A stretch of DNA of 37,148 bases from an uncultured Bacteroidales bacterium. Lineage in GTDB: Bacteria; Bacteroidota; Bacteroidia; Bacteroidales; Muribaculaceae. Both the position numbers and the translations under genes were made by a program. Under the pieces are notes generated by a model. That model was not told the DNA's origin. It saw nothing but the letters and a program-made list of their open reading frames with translations, and ran no database searches. Location of the stretch: the NCBI GenBank assembly GCA_902772965.1, contig CACYCT010000127.1, positions 1 to 37,148 of the forward strand, given 5' to 3'. Numbering within the stretch: the stretch's first letter is position 1; each line of letters starts with the position of its first letter. Below, piece after piece: positions 10,337-17,909 of this stretch.

Positions 10337-10828
10337 TTAATTCCCGCGGCTTAGTGAATCCAACTTAGCCTCAAGTCGGCTCACCTCAGCCCGGGCGCGG
10401 TCAAGGCGACGCCGCACGTGCTCAATAATCCGTTCCCGCTCACCCTCACGCAGTTCCGCTTCAGAGGGCATGGTGGATTGGATGTGGGTGAAATTGGACC
10501 AGCCCGGGGCATTGCGGTAGGCCTGTTCGCTGCCGGGCGGCACCACCACAATCACCTGCCGCGCGTAGTAAGGCTCAAACACATCATTGAATTTTCCTCC
10601 GTGAAATGGGTGAGGACTCTCAATCGTGAATGGCTTGGGATTGGGACACACCAGCAAACGCAGGTTTGGGCAATCCTTGAACGCGCCGCGCAATAAGCGA
10701 AAACCAGGGCCGCATCGCGCGTTTCAGGCCGCGAGTTGTGTCAGGACGCGGTCGATAATCTGCTGTTGCGCGGCTGCGTTGAGCGCCGACAACAGCAAAG
10801 TTATGACCACAATCACGTTTCGGCACAT
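10337..10828 (-). pseudogene. Relic of a secreted BspA-type leucine-rich-repeat protein, interrupted by TGA
   Basis: Reading the - strand from ATG at 10828 gives a 34-residue piece with a clear signal peptide (positively charged start, hydrophobic IVVITLLLS, then ALNAAAQ) ending at a TGA at 10724-10726. The same frame stays open to 10337 and encodes the end of a BspA/LRR_5-type protein: AFKDCPNLRLL, VVVPPGSEQAYRNAPGW and NFTHIQ, followed by a charged coiled-coil tail. The usual many LRR units between signal peptide and last repeat are missing. The likely history is loss of the middle by recombination plus a nonsense codon. A phylum-type promoter lies upstream (10869-10900). An intact 34-residue secreted peptide plus an unrelated downstream fragment is possible but less likely. 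Confidence 0.7.
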
Positions 10829-10868
10829 ATTTTTATCTCATTTTATATATGACAAAGTTTCAGGCATA

Positions 10869-10900
10869 CAAATTTACGAACTTTCGCCAAATCCGGCAAA
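10869..10900 (-). promoter_or_regulatory. Promoter of the LRR relic
   Basis: On the - strand TTTG (10897-10900) and TAAATTTG (10869-10876) are separated by 20 bp, a full match to the Bacteroidota -33/-7 consensus. It points at the ATG at 10828. Confidence 0.7.
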
Positions 10901-10912
10901 CGGCATACGCAC

Positions 10913-10947
10913 AAAAAGTCATCCGCCCGATATCTCGAACGGATGAC
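10913..10947 (-). terminator. Terminator of the bL28-bL33-bL38 operon
   Basis: On the - strand GTCATCCG (10940-10947) and CGGATGAC (10918-10925) form an 8-bp stem, followed by five T residues. It begins about 30 bp after the DUF4295 stop codon. Confidence 0.85.
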
Positions 10948-10976
10948 GTTGTATTCGATGTGAATCTCAGAGAGGT

Positions 10977-11126
10977 TTATTTGAGATATTCTTGCACTTT
11001 GTCGTTGGGCACCATACGCTCAACAAACACGTAAGCACCGGTTTTCTCAGAGCGTTCCATTTTGAGTACCTTGCTGAAGTTACGGCCTTCGCCGGTCTGC
11101 AGGGTTGCGACTACTTTTTTTGCCAT
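10977..11126 (-). CDS. DUF4295 small ribosomal protein (bL38 of Bacteroidota)
   Basis: A 49-residue basic protein beginning MAKKVVATLQTGEGRNFSKV and ending VQEYLK, missed by length-limited gene finding. It belongs to the DUF4295 family, found in Bacteroidota directly after bL28 and bL33. From memory, the Flavobacterium johnsoniae 70S structure showed a new large-subunit protein named bL38, which I believe is this family; the equation is recalled, not checked. The gene lies 15 bp after rpmG on the same strand and is followed by a good terminator, so it closes the operon. Confidence 0.9.
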   Translation of the reverse strand: MAKKVVATLQTGEGRNFSKVLKMERSEKTGAYVFVERMVPNDKVQEYLK

Positions 11127-11141
11127 AGTAGTAAAGTTTTA

Positions 11142-11330
11142 TTATTTAATCTCTTTGTGCACGGTCACACGGCGGAGATAGGGGTTGTACTTCTTGAGTT
11201 CGAGACGCTCGGTGGTGTTCTTGCGGTTTTTGGTTGTGATGTATCGCGACATTCCGGGAACTCCGCTACCCTTTTGCTCTGTGCATTCGAGAATGACTTG
11301 AATGCGGTCGCCTTTTGCTTTTTTTGCCAT
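11142..11330 (-). CDS. rpmG: 50S ribosomal protein bL33
   Basis: A 62-residue protein with the bL33 signature ([26 protein letters not shown]). It has a single Cys (ILECTEQ) and lacks the two CxxC pairs of the zinc-binding form, so it is the zinc-free type. It lies 6 bp after rpmB and shares its transcript. It binds near the E site of the large subunit. Confidence 0.97.
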   Translation of the reverse strand: MAKKAKGDRIQVILECTEQKGSGVPGMSRYITTKNRKNTTERLELKKYNPYLRRVTVHKEIK

Positions 11331-11336
11331 AGTGTG

Positions 11337-11594
11337 TTACGGTTGAAGAGTTCTGATTTCGGTGAGGTGTCCTTCTTCGGCGGCTTTCTTCAAAGCGGCG
11401 TCAAGACCCATTTTGTTGATGTTACGAAGTCCGGCGGCGGTGACGGTCAAGCGGACCCACACGCCCTGCTCGGGCCAGAAGAATTTGCGGTTGAACACGT
11501 TCACGTTGAATTTACGTTTCGTGCGGCGCTTCGAGTGCGACACGTTGTTACCCGTGATCGCCTTCTTTCCGGTGATTTGACAAACTCTCGACAT
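11337..11594 (-). CDS. rpmB: 50S ribosomal protein bL28
   Basis: An 85-residue protein starting [20 protein letters not shown], the family hallmark, with [11 protein letters not shown] and a basic C-terminal half. First gene of rpmB-rpmG-DUF4295. The nearest full promoter match lies about 290 bp upstream (11887-11918), leaving an unusually long leader that is described separately. Confidence 0.97.
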   Translation of the reverse strand: MSRVCQITGKKAITGNNVSHSKRRTKRKFNVNVFNRKFFWPEQGVWVRLTVTAAGLRNINKMGLDAALKKAAEEGHLTEIRTLQP

Positions 11595-11881
11595 GGTGTA
11601 TCTGACAGTTTTGTGTTGTGAATAATTGGATTGTTACTAACTTCGATTTCGCGGGCATCACGCTGCCAATCCGTTGCGCAGGACACGACGCTTGCAAACG
11701 ACGCTTTTCGCAAAATGGAATTCTATACAGAACTTTGCAGGAAGGCTCGCCGTCGCGAGTCCGGTGTCGTCCTACGCTTGACGGTCGGCTTTCAGCATCA
11801 TAACCGGCCCGACGAAGTTTCAACAACACATGTCTGCATCGACATGACCACCGAGGAATCGCCCCGTGCTGTCTCGAAATC
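11595..11881 (-). promoter_or_regulatory. Long structured leader of the bL28 operon with a 15-codon uORF
   Basis: If transcription starts just after the promoter at 11887-11918, the rpmB leader is about 285 nt. It contains, in transcript order, CATGTC/GACATG (11829-11846), GTCGG/CCGAC (11784-11813), CTCGC/GCGAG with a 4-nt loop (11746-11759), and GGATTG/CAATCC (11628-11672) enclosing GGCA/TGCC. A short ORF, ATG at 11845 to TGA at 11798, would give MSMQTCVVETSSGRL. These features suggest autogenous control or attenuation of ribosomal protein synthesis (inference). An independent small RNA is the alternative. Confidence 0.5.
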
Positions 11882-11886
11882 GGCTG

Positions 11887-11918
11887 CAAAATTACTGCTT
11901 TTCCGCGTACCGGCCAAA
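11887..11918 (-). promoter_or_regulatory. Promoter upstream of the bL28 leader
   Basis: On the - strand TTTG (11915-11918), a 20-bp spacer and TAATTTTG (11887-11894). Full match to the phylum consensus. It is back to back with the glnA promoter. Confidence 0.75.
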
Positions 11919-11975
11919 GTTTCCCGACTTTTTTTCGCGTTTTTAATTTATTTAACCAAAAACACTCATTATTTA

Positions 11976-12008
11976 TTTGGCGCATTCAACAGAGAATAAG
12001 TAATTTTG
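11976..12008 (+). promoter_or_regulatory. Promoter of the glutamine synthetase gene
   Basis: TTTG (11976-11979), a 21-bp spacer and TAATTTTG (12001-12008), followed by a leader of about 90 nt to the ATG at 12106. Confidence 0.75.
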
Positions 12009-12016
12009 CCCCGCTT

Positions 12017-12091
12017 TGTGTGACACGCTTTTAGCGGACACAGAGACAATTATTAACCTTCTATTTTGAAACCATGACGGAATCTTCCGTC
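12017..12091 (+). promoter_or_regulatory. Two hairpins in the glutamine synthetase leader
   Basis: The first, 12017-12042, pairs TGTGT with ACACA and CGCT with AGCG around a three-base loop. The second, 12076-12091, is a perfect GACGGAA/TTCCGTC stem with two loop bases and ends 14 bases before the start codon. They could act on translation of glnA; no known riboswitch was recognised. Confidence 0.45.
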
Positions 12092-12105
12092 CATACCTTT
12101 CTTTT

Positions 12106-13617
12106 ATGACCGATAAGAAACTGCAACTGAACGCCAACCCCATCGTGGCGCACCTCCAGAAGCCGGCCGCCGAGTTCACCCGCGCCGACATCATCCGATT
12201 CATCACCGACAAGGGTATTAAAATGGTTAATTTCATGTACCCCGGTGGAGACGGAAAGTTGAAAACGCTCAATTTCGTGATCAACGACCTCGACTACCTT
12301 GAGACGATTCTCTCCTGCGGCGAGCGCGTAGACGGCTCCAGCCTGTTCTCCTTCATCGAGGCCGGCAGCAGCGACCTGTACGTCCTGCCCAGATACGCCA
12401 CGGCTTTCGTCGACCCCTTCGAGGAGATTCCGACACTGTGCCTGCTCTGCTCCTACTTCGACAAGGACGGAAACCACCTCGAGAGTTCGCCCGAGTACAC
12501 GCTCCACAAAGCCTGCAAGGCATTCACCGAGACAACAGGCCTTCAGTTCCAGGCCATGGGCGAACTGGAGTACTATGTCATCTTCCCCGACGACGAGATG
12601 TTCCCCGCCATCGACCAGCGCGGCTACCACGAGAGCGCGCCCTACGCCAAGGGGGGTGACTTCCGCGCCAAGTGCATGCAATACATCGCCCAGACCGGCG
12701 GACAAATCAAATACGGACACTCCGAAGTGGGCAACTTCGTGCTCGAGGGAACAACATACGAGCAGAACGAGATCGAGTTCCTCCCCGTGCCCGCCGAAGA
12801 GGCCGCCGACCAACTGATGATCGCCAAGTGGATTATCCGCAACCTCGCCTACGAGATGGGCCTCGACGTGACCTTCGCCCCGAAAATCACCGTCGGGAAA
12901 GCCGGCTCCGGATTGCACGTGCACATGCGTATCGTTGACCCCAAAACCGGCGAGAACAAAATGCTCGACAACGGCGTTCTCAGCGAAGACGCGCGCCGGA
13001 TGATTGCCGGTATGATGGACCTCGCGCCCGCCATCACCGCCTTCGGCAACAAGAACCCGACGAGTTACTTCCGCCTTGTGCCCCACCAGGAGGCTCCCAC
13101 CAACGTCTGCTGGGGCGACCGCAACCGCTCCGTGCTCGTGCGCGTGCCGCTCGGATGGACCGCCAAAGGCGACATGGCTCGCTTAGCCAACCCCAACGAA
13201 CCCGAAACGCGCCCGGCAACCACCCAGAAGCAAACCGTTGAGATGCGCTCGCCCGACGGCTCGGCCGACATATACCAACTGCTCTCCGGCCTGTGCGTCG
13301 CCTGCCGCCACGGATTCGAAATGCCCGACGCGCTCGACGTGGCCGAACGGACCTACGTCAGCGTGAACATCCACGATGAAGCCAACGCCGACCGCCTCGC
13401 CACCCTTGACCAACTGCCCGACTCCTGCGTAGCGAGCGCGTATTGCCTTGAGAAACACCGCAACGTGTTCGAGCAGCACGGCGTGTTCTCCCCCGCCATG
13501 ATCGACGGCATCGCGAAAGCGTTGCGTGACATGAACGACCTCACTCTGCGCAACGACATCAAGGACAAGCCCGAAGAACTGCAACAACTCGTTACCCGCT
13601 ACTTCCACTGCGGATAA
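12106..13617 (+). CDS. glnA: Glutamine synthetase (type I-like, about 500 residues)
   Basis: A 503-residue enzyme that makes glutamine from glutamate, ammonia and ATP. Seen: FMYPGGDGKL in the N-terminal beta-grasp domain, ERVDGSS, the metal-ligand strand MGELEYYVIF, the AGSGLHVHM catalytic loop, the NPTSYFRLVPHQEAPTNV segment and RNRSVLVRVP, all in the order expected for a GlnA-type catalytic domain. It is longer than the typical 450-470 residue GSI and clearly not the 700-residue GSIII. The gene is monocistronic: its own promoter lies at 11976-12008 and a strong terminator follows at 13637-13687. A paralogue with gamma-glutamyl-polyamine activity is possible but less likely given the complete motifs. 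Confidence 0.9.
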   Translation: MTDKKLQLNANPIVAHLQKPAAEFTRADIIRFITDKGIKMVNFMYPGGDGKLKTLNFVINDLDYLETILSCGERVDGSSLFSFIEAGSSDLYVLPRYATAFVDPFEEIPTLCLLCSYFDKDGNHLESSPEYTLHKACKAFTETTGLQFQAMGELEYYVIFPDDEMFPAIDQRGYHESAPYAKGGDFRAKCMQYIAQTGGQIKYGHSEVGNFVLEGTTYEQNEIEFLPVPAEEAADQLMIAKWIIRNLAYEMGLDVTFAPKITVGKAGSGLHVHMRIVDPKTGENKMLDNGVLSEDARRMIAGMMDLAPAITAFGNKNPTSYFRLVPHQEAPTNVCWGDRNRSVLVRVPLGWTAKGDMARLANPNEPETRPATTQKQTVEMRSPDGSADIYQLLSGLCVACRHGFEMPDALDVAERTYVSVNIHDEANADRLATLDQLPDSCVASAYCLEKHRNVFEQHGVFSPAMIDGIAKALRDMNDLTLRNDIKDKPEELQQLVTRYFHCG

Positions 13618-13636
13618 ACGTCCTGTTAACCCACAA

Positions 13637-13687
13637 CCGAAGGCACGACGGCTCACACAGGGAGTCAAGTCGTGCCTTCGGTTTTTT
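13637..13687 (+). terminator. Terminator of the glutamine synthetase gene
   Basis: Perfect 13-bp stem CCGAAGGCACGAC (13637-13649) with GTCGTGCCTTCGG (13669-13681), then six T residues. Located 20 bp after the stop codon and facing a convergent gene. Confidence 0.95.
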
Positions 13688-13706
13688 ACGCTTATGCGGC
13701 GCGGGG

Positions 13707-14984
13707 CTATTGGCCCGAGCGGGTCAGGCCGAAACCTACGAGGCGGTCGTAGCGTCCGCCCGAGGGACGGTCGTAGACGTAGATGTAGTAGTGGTTGATG
13801 GTTTGGAACTTATCGCCTTCGATAACGTCGGTTCGGCCGCGTGATGTCCCGTCGGGAATGAAGAGGTACTGGTAGTTGTAGGCACCTTGTTTGAGAAACA
13901 GTTCTCCGGTGTAGCATCCCGAGGCGGCATCGTATTTCATCACAGCCAGTTCCGGGGGCAGACTGTTGACCAGGTCGCCTTCGAGCACCACTTTTCCTCC
14001 TGTGAGCGGTCCGCCGGTGTCGAGCGTGAAATGGGTCACGACGTAATCGCTTTCGCAGGCGCTATTGTCAGCCTCAGCGTTACGGATGAAGAAGCGGCCG
14101 TGTTGGGTTTGGTCGTAGATATATTGGTGGTCGCGGCGGGGCTCGTCGGCATAGAGCGTGGCGTGGTAGTAAGGCTCGAAATAGTTCAGCCGCTCTACGC
14201 CCGGGTTGATTGAGTGTGCGTTGACGATTTCGAATCGGCGGTACTCGTTGCCCGCGTCGAAGATGAGTTGCGGCTGGTGCTCGTAGGTGATGTTGTTCAT
14301 TCCGACGGATGTTGGCCGGGTGAGTACGACTGAGTTGTCGGTTCGCGTGTTCTGCTCAACGATGGTGGTGATTTCGCCGTAGGGGTCGTCAATGACTCCG
14401 GCTTTGAAATTGAGGTTGATTTCGAGTTGCTGGTGGTTCGCGTTGTAGTCGATGTCGGTGTTTGATGAGGCGAGCGCGCCCACACTGATTATGTTTTCAC
14501 ACACCCGGAATCGGGCTTGAAACAGAATGTGGTCAGGGTCGTCCTGCTCATAAACGCGAACGAGGTAGTTTCCGCTCAGCAGCAACCGCATCTCTTCGTT
14601 AGGCAGGGCGAAGGTGTAGTTGCAGTATTGCGCGAATGTGGCTTCAGAGCGCTGATAGTCGGTTATATCGGCTTGATTGAATCCATCGACCCATTCATTC
14701 TCAACCAGTTGCGATGGTCTCCACTGATTGTCGCAGTGGTAAACGCTGTAACGCAGGTAGTGCAGGTCGTAGTCCATGTAATCGAAGGTGACCCGGATTT
14801 GGTCGCTTGTCCCCATCATGATTACGGGTGGGAGCAGCCAATTACTTTCCGGAGCCACTTGCAGTGAGCGCACGCGGGGATCGAAGGTGATTTGTCCGGT
14901 ATAGGTGATGTCGCTCTGCTGCGCGATGCCGGAGATGGCGGCAAGCAGTGATATGAGAATGAGAGACAGGCGGAGAGTTTTCAT
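13707..14984 (-). CDS. T9SS plug-type protein (DUF5103)
   Basis: A 425-residue secreted protein. A Sec signal peptide (MKTLRLSLILISLLAAISG, then IAQQ) is followed by the DUF5103 N-terminal domain (DPRVRSLQVAPESNWLLPPVI, YHCDNQWRPS, WVDGFNQADITDY) and beta-rich C-terminal parts with YYHATLYADEPRRDHQYI and a final GRYDRLVGFG. The family has been renamed after the plug protein that closes the periplasmic side of the SprA channel of the type IX secretion system in Flavobacterium. No other T9SS gene is in the window, so function in T9SS here is by family only. It follows a GT2 gene after 46 bp on the same strand and may share its transcript. Confidence 0.8.
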   Translation of the reverse strand: MKTLRLSLILISLLAAISGIAQQSDITYTGQITFDPRVRSLQVAPESNWLLPPVIMMGTSDQIRVTFDYMDYDLHYLRYSVYHCDNQWRPSQLVENEWVDGFNQADITDYQRSEATFAQYCNYTFALPNEEMRLLLSGNYLVRVYEQDDPDHILFQARFRVCENIISVGALASSNTDIDYNANHQQLEINLNFKAGVIDDPYGEITTIVEQNTRTDNSVVLTRPTSVGMNNITYEHQPQLIFDAGNEYRRFEIVNAHSINPGVERLNYFEPYYHATLYADEPRRDHQYIYDQTQHGRFFIRNAEADNSACESDYVVTHFTLDTGGPLTGGKVVLEGDLVNSLPPELAVMKYDAASGCYTGELFLKQGAYNYQYLFIPDGTSRGRTDVIEGDKFQTINHYYIYVYDRPSGGRYDRLVGFGLTRSGQ

Positions 14985-15030
14985 CGGGGGCGGTGTTTTT
15001 TGGGGTTTGACGCTGAACGCGCGTTGTGGT

Positions 15031-15978
15031 TTAATACATCGATCGGAGCGATTCGATGTAACGGTAGGCGTATGTGGCGAGGATTTGTTTTCGGCTCAGC
15101 CCCACGCGCTTGCATTGTTTGAGCCTACGCCAAAGGGCTTTCAGATCTGTTCCGGCGTACATGTCTTTCTTCACCTCGGTGAGTTTCGCTGTCCGGAAGA
15201 AACGGGGAATGCGTTGAATGGCAAACCGCCGGAGGATTCGGTCAATTTCGTCGGCGGGTTCGTCGGCGAGGAGGGATTCGAGTTCGGTCCTGACGATGTT
15301 CCACGCCTTGATTTTGGGCATGGAGTAGTCGTAACTTTTGGTGACCGAGAGAGATGACTGCCTGTATTGGAATCCGGGGCGGTGGAGGTTGCGCACGCCT
15401 GTGTCTTTTGCGGCGAGGATGGCCGAAAAGTCGTCGGCCGCCCATGCGCAGGGAGTATAGAAGAATCCGCCCCGCGCTTTGAGTGTCTCGGTTCGGAAGA
15501 CCCATTCTCCGAGGCATTGCCGGCGTCCGCGAATCCAATGGTAAATCATCGAGTAGACATTCTCGAAATCGGGTCGGTCGAGTTGGATGTCAATGATTTC
15601 ACCGTGCTCGTTGATTACCTCCATGCGTGTGTGGTATAGGTCAAAGCCGGGGTGAAGGTCGATTTCCCGGGCGAGGTCTTCAAGGCAGTTGGGCAGCAGG
15701 CGGTCGTCATCACCGATGCACATCAGGTAATCGCCGTGGCAAAGAGCGAGGGCATTGTTCCAGTTTTTCACAAGTTCAACGGCACCATAGCCGCTGGGAT
15801 TCCGGTGGTAGGTCATTCTGGGGTCGGCGAGGGTGTCGGCGACCGATTTGAGGTCTTCGGGTGAAGCGTCGTCAACAACGACCACCTCGAAGTCGGCATA
15901 GGTCTGACTGAACACGCTTTTCAGACATTCGTCGAAAAACGCCGCCTTGTATGCGGGTATAAGGATGGTGAATTTCAT
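15031..15978 (-). CDS. Family 2 glycosyltransferase
   Basis: A 315-residue GT-A enzyme beginning MKFTILIPAYKAAFFDECL, with VVVDDASPED and the DxD-type motif in CIGDDDRLLPNCLE. A C-terminal part of about 100 basic, aromatic-rich residues (RRFAIQRIPRFFRTAKL, YAYRYIESLRSMY) suits membrane-surface association. It is a stand-alone transferase, not part of the cluster at 1-8 kb. A promoter-like pair lies just upstream (16001-16034) and the T9SS plug-type gene follows. Acceptor unknown. Confidence 0.88.
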   Translation of the reverse strand: MKFTILIPAYKAAFFDECLKSVFSQTYADFEVVVVDDASPEDLKSVADTLADPRMTYHRNPSGYGAVELVKNWNNALALCHGDYLMCIGDDDRLLPNCLEDLAREIDLHPGFDLYHTRMEVINEHGEIIDIQLDRPDFENVYSMIYHWIRGRRQCLGEWVFRTETLKARGGFFYTPCAWAADDFSAILAAKDTGVRNLHRPGFQYRQSSLSVTKSYDYSMPKIKAWNIVRTELESLLADEPADEIDRILRRFAIQRIPRFFRTAKLTEVKKDMYAGTDLKALWRRLKQCKRVGLSRKQILATYAYRYIESLRSMY

Positions 15979-16000
15979 TCTGCTATTATCTGCGTTTGTG

Positions 16001-16034
16001 CAAAATTACCTCTATACCACAGAAAGAGCGCAAA
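16001..16034 (-). promoter_or_regulatory. Promoter of the GT2 gene
   Basis: On the - strand TTTG (16031-16034), a 22-bp spacer and TAATTTTG (16001-16008), ending 22 bp before the start codon. The spacer is one base longer than usual. Confidence 0.6.
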
Positions 16035-16085
16035 AGGGAGGAAAGATTTAAACACTTTTAACAGGCGAATACCTCCGATTTTTTT

Positions 16086-16093
16086 TACTTTTG
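16086..16093 (+). promoter_or_regulatory. -7 element upstream of the ABC exporter genes
   Basis: TACTTTTG matches TAnnTTTG and lies 65 bp before the ATG at 16159. No good TTTG is found at the normal -33 distance, so this is half a promoter at best. Confidence 0.4.
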
Positions 16094-16158
16094 TGGGCGT
16101 TGAAGAGAATGTTGATGACTTTTTCTTCGGCTACGACCGATAACCAATCTTTCCTGTT

Positions 16159-17904
16159 ATGTTCCGAACGCTCCTGCGGCACGTTGGCCGCTATCGCACG
16201 GCGGCGATACTCACGCCGATTTTCATCTTGCTCGAAGTGGTGTTTGATGTGCTGATTCCCTACGTCACCTCGTGGCTCATCGACTACGGAATCAATGGCC
16301 GCCACCTGCCGAGCGTGTACCGATACGGCGGGTTGATGTTGCTGATGGCTTTTATGAGTCTCGCGATGGGTATCCTCGCCGGACGCTTTGTGGCCTATGC
16401 CTCGACGGGGTTCGCGGCCAATCTGCGCAAGGCGATGTACCGCAACATTCAGCGGTTCGCTTTCAGCGACATCGACAAGTACAGCACAGCAGGTCTGGTA
16501 ACGCGAATGACCACCGATGTGACCAACATCCAGTCGGCCTTCCAGATGATACTGCGCACGTCAATCCGCGCGCCGTTCTCGCTCGTGTCGAGCATTGTGA
16601 TGTGCTTCATCATCAGCCCGAAGATGAGTTTGATTTTCATCGTGGCCGCCGTGGTGCTGGCCATAGTGCTGGCCTGGGCGATAAGCAAGGCCGGAGCGTT
16701 GTTTACCCGCGTGTTCGCCCAATACGACGTGATGAACCGTGCCGTGCAGGAGAACGTGAGCGCCATTCGTGTGGTAAAAGCCTTTGTGCGCGAAGATTAT
16801 GAGAATCAGAAATATGAGCTTGCCGCCCGTGGCCTGTATCGCCTTTATGTGAAGGCCGAGCGCATTATGGCACTGACCCACCCCGTGATGAACCTTGTGG
16901 TTTACGGGTGCATCATCGCAATCAGTTGGCTTGGCGCGCAACTCGTTGTCGCCGACCAACTCACCACGGGCCAGCTCACGTCGCTGTTCACCTATGTGAT
17001 GAGTATCTTCATGTCGCTGATGATGCTGAGCATGATTTTCGTGCAGATCACCATGAGCGCCGCCAGCGCCAAGCGCGTCACCGAAGTGCTCAACGAAGTG
17101 CCCGACATCGACAACCCCGACCAACCCGACCACGTTATCCCCGACGGGCGCCTCGACTTCAACCACGTCAGTTTCGCCTACAAAGGCGGCAGCGGAGAAT
17201 ATGCCCTGCACGACATTGACCTGCACATTCAGTCGGGACAAACCATAGGCGTTATCGGCGGAACCGGTAGCGGAAAATCCAGCCTGATTACGCTCGTGAG
17301 CCGGCTCTACGACGTCACAATCGGAAGCGTACACGTCGGGGGGAAAGACGTCAGGACGCTTGACCTGACCACGCTTCGCGACACCGTCGCAGTCGTGCTG
17401 CAGAAAAACGTGCTCTTCTCCGGAACCATCGCCGAAAACCTCCGTTGGGGAAACGCCGACGCCACCGACGAGCAGATCCGACATGCCTGCCACATCGCCT
17501 GCGCCGACGAGTTTGTGGAAGCCATGCCCGACCGCTACAACACCCGAATCGAGCAAGGCGGAACCAACGTCAGCGGCGGGCAGCGGCAGCGACTGTGCAT
17601 TGCCCGCGCACTGCTCAAAAAACCGAAAATCCTCGTCCTTGACGACTCAACAAGCGCATGCGACAACGCAACCGACGCAACCATACGGCAACGGCTTCAA
17701 ACCCAACTCCCCGCCATGACGCGCATCATCATCGCCCAACGAATCAGTTCCATCAAAGACTGCGACCGGATCCTCGTGCTCGACGGCGGACGCGTAAGCG
17801 GATGGGACACGCACGACAACCTGCTCAAAACCAATTCCGTCTACCAAGAAATCTGCGCCATTCAAGACGAAGACCACGGTGACTTTGACAAACCTCAATC
17901 CTGA
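16159..17904 (+). CDS. ABC exporter half-transporter with degenerate ATPase site
   Basis: A 581-residue type IV ABC half-transporter: six membrane helices in about residues 1-310, then the ATPase domain. Walker A GGTGSGKS is at 367-374, the signature VSGGQ at 471-475 and Walker B ILVLD at 491-495. Two key residues are altered: the catalytic Glu after Walker B is Asp496 (LDDSTS) and the switch His is Gln527 (IIIAQRIS). Both changes are typical of the degenerate member of heterodimeric exporters such as TM287/288, BmrCD or EfrAB. The partner gene starts 5 bp downstream. Substrates of such pairs include drugs and lipids; none can be named here. Confidence 0.92.
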   Translation: MFRTLLRHVGRYRTAAILTPIFILLEVVFDVLIPYVTSWLIDYGINGRHLPSVYRYGGLMLLMAFMSLAMGILAGRFVAYASTGFAANLRKAMYRNIQRFAFSDIDKYSTAGLVTRMTTDVTNIQSAFQMILRTSIRAPFSLVSSIVMCFIISPKMSLIFIVAAVVLAIVLAWAISKAGALFTRVFAQYDVMNRAVQENVSAIRVVKAFVREDYENQKYELAARGLYRLYVKAERIMALTHPVMNLVVYGCIIAISWLGAQLVVADQLTTGQLTSLFTYVMSIFMSLMMLSMIFVQITMSAASAKRVTEVLNEVPDIDNPDQPDHVIPDGRLDFNHVSFAYKGGSGEYALHDIDLHIQSGQTIGVIGGTGSGKSSLITLVSRLYDVTIGSVHVGGKDVRTLDLTTLRDTVAVVLQKNVLFSGTIAENLRWGNADATDEQIRHACHIACADEFVEAMPDRYNTRIEQGGTNVSGGQRQRLCIARALLKKPKILVLDDSTSACDNATDATIRQRLQTQLPAMTRIIIAQRISSIKDCDRILVLDGGRVSGWDTHDNLLKTNSVYQEICAIQDEDHGDFDKPQS

Positions 17905-17909
17905 CGGCC

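Noticed and set aside
10724..10726. TGA read as a sense codon
   Set aside because: Other genes in the window use TGA as a normal stop (for example 2188-2190, 4350-4352, 5612-5614), so recoding is not supported.
12061..13086. 341-codon ORF antisense to glnA
   Set aside because: It mirrors a gene with complete glutamine synthetase motifs; the open antisense frame follows from C-ending codons, and its product has no recognisable pattern.
16561..17556. 331-codon ORF antisense to the first ABC subunit
   Set aside because: Shadow of a well-supported gene; low-complexity Val/Gly/His-rich product.
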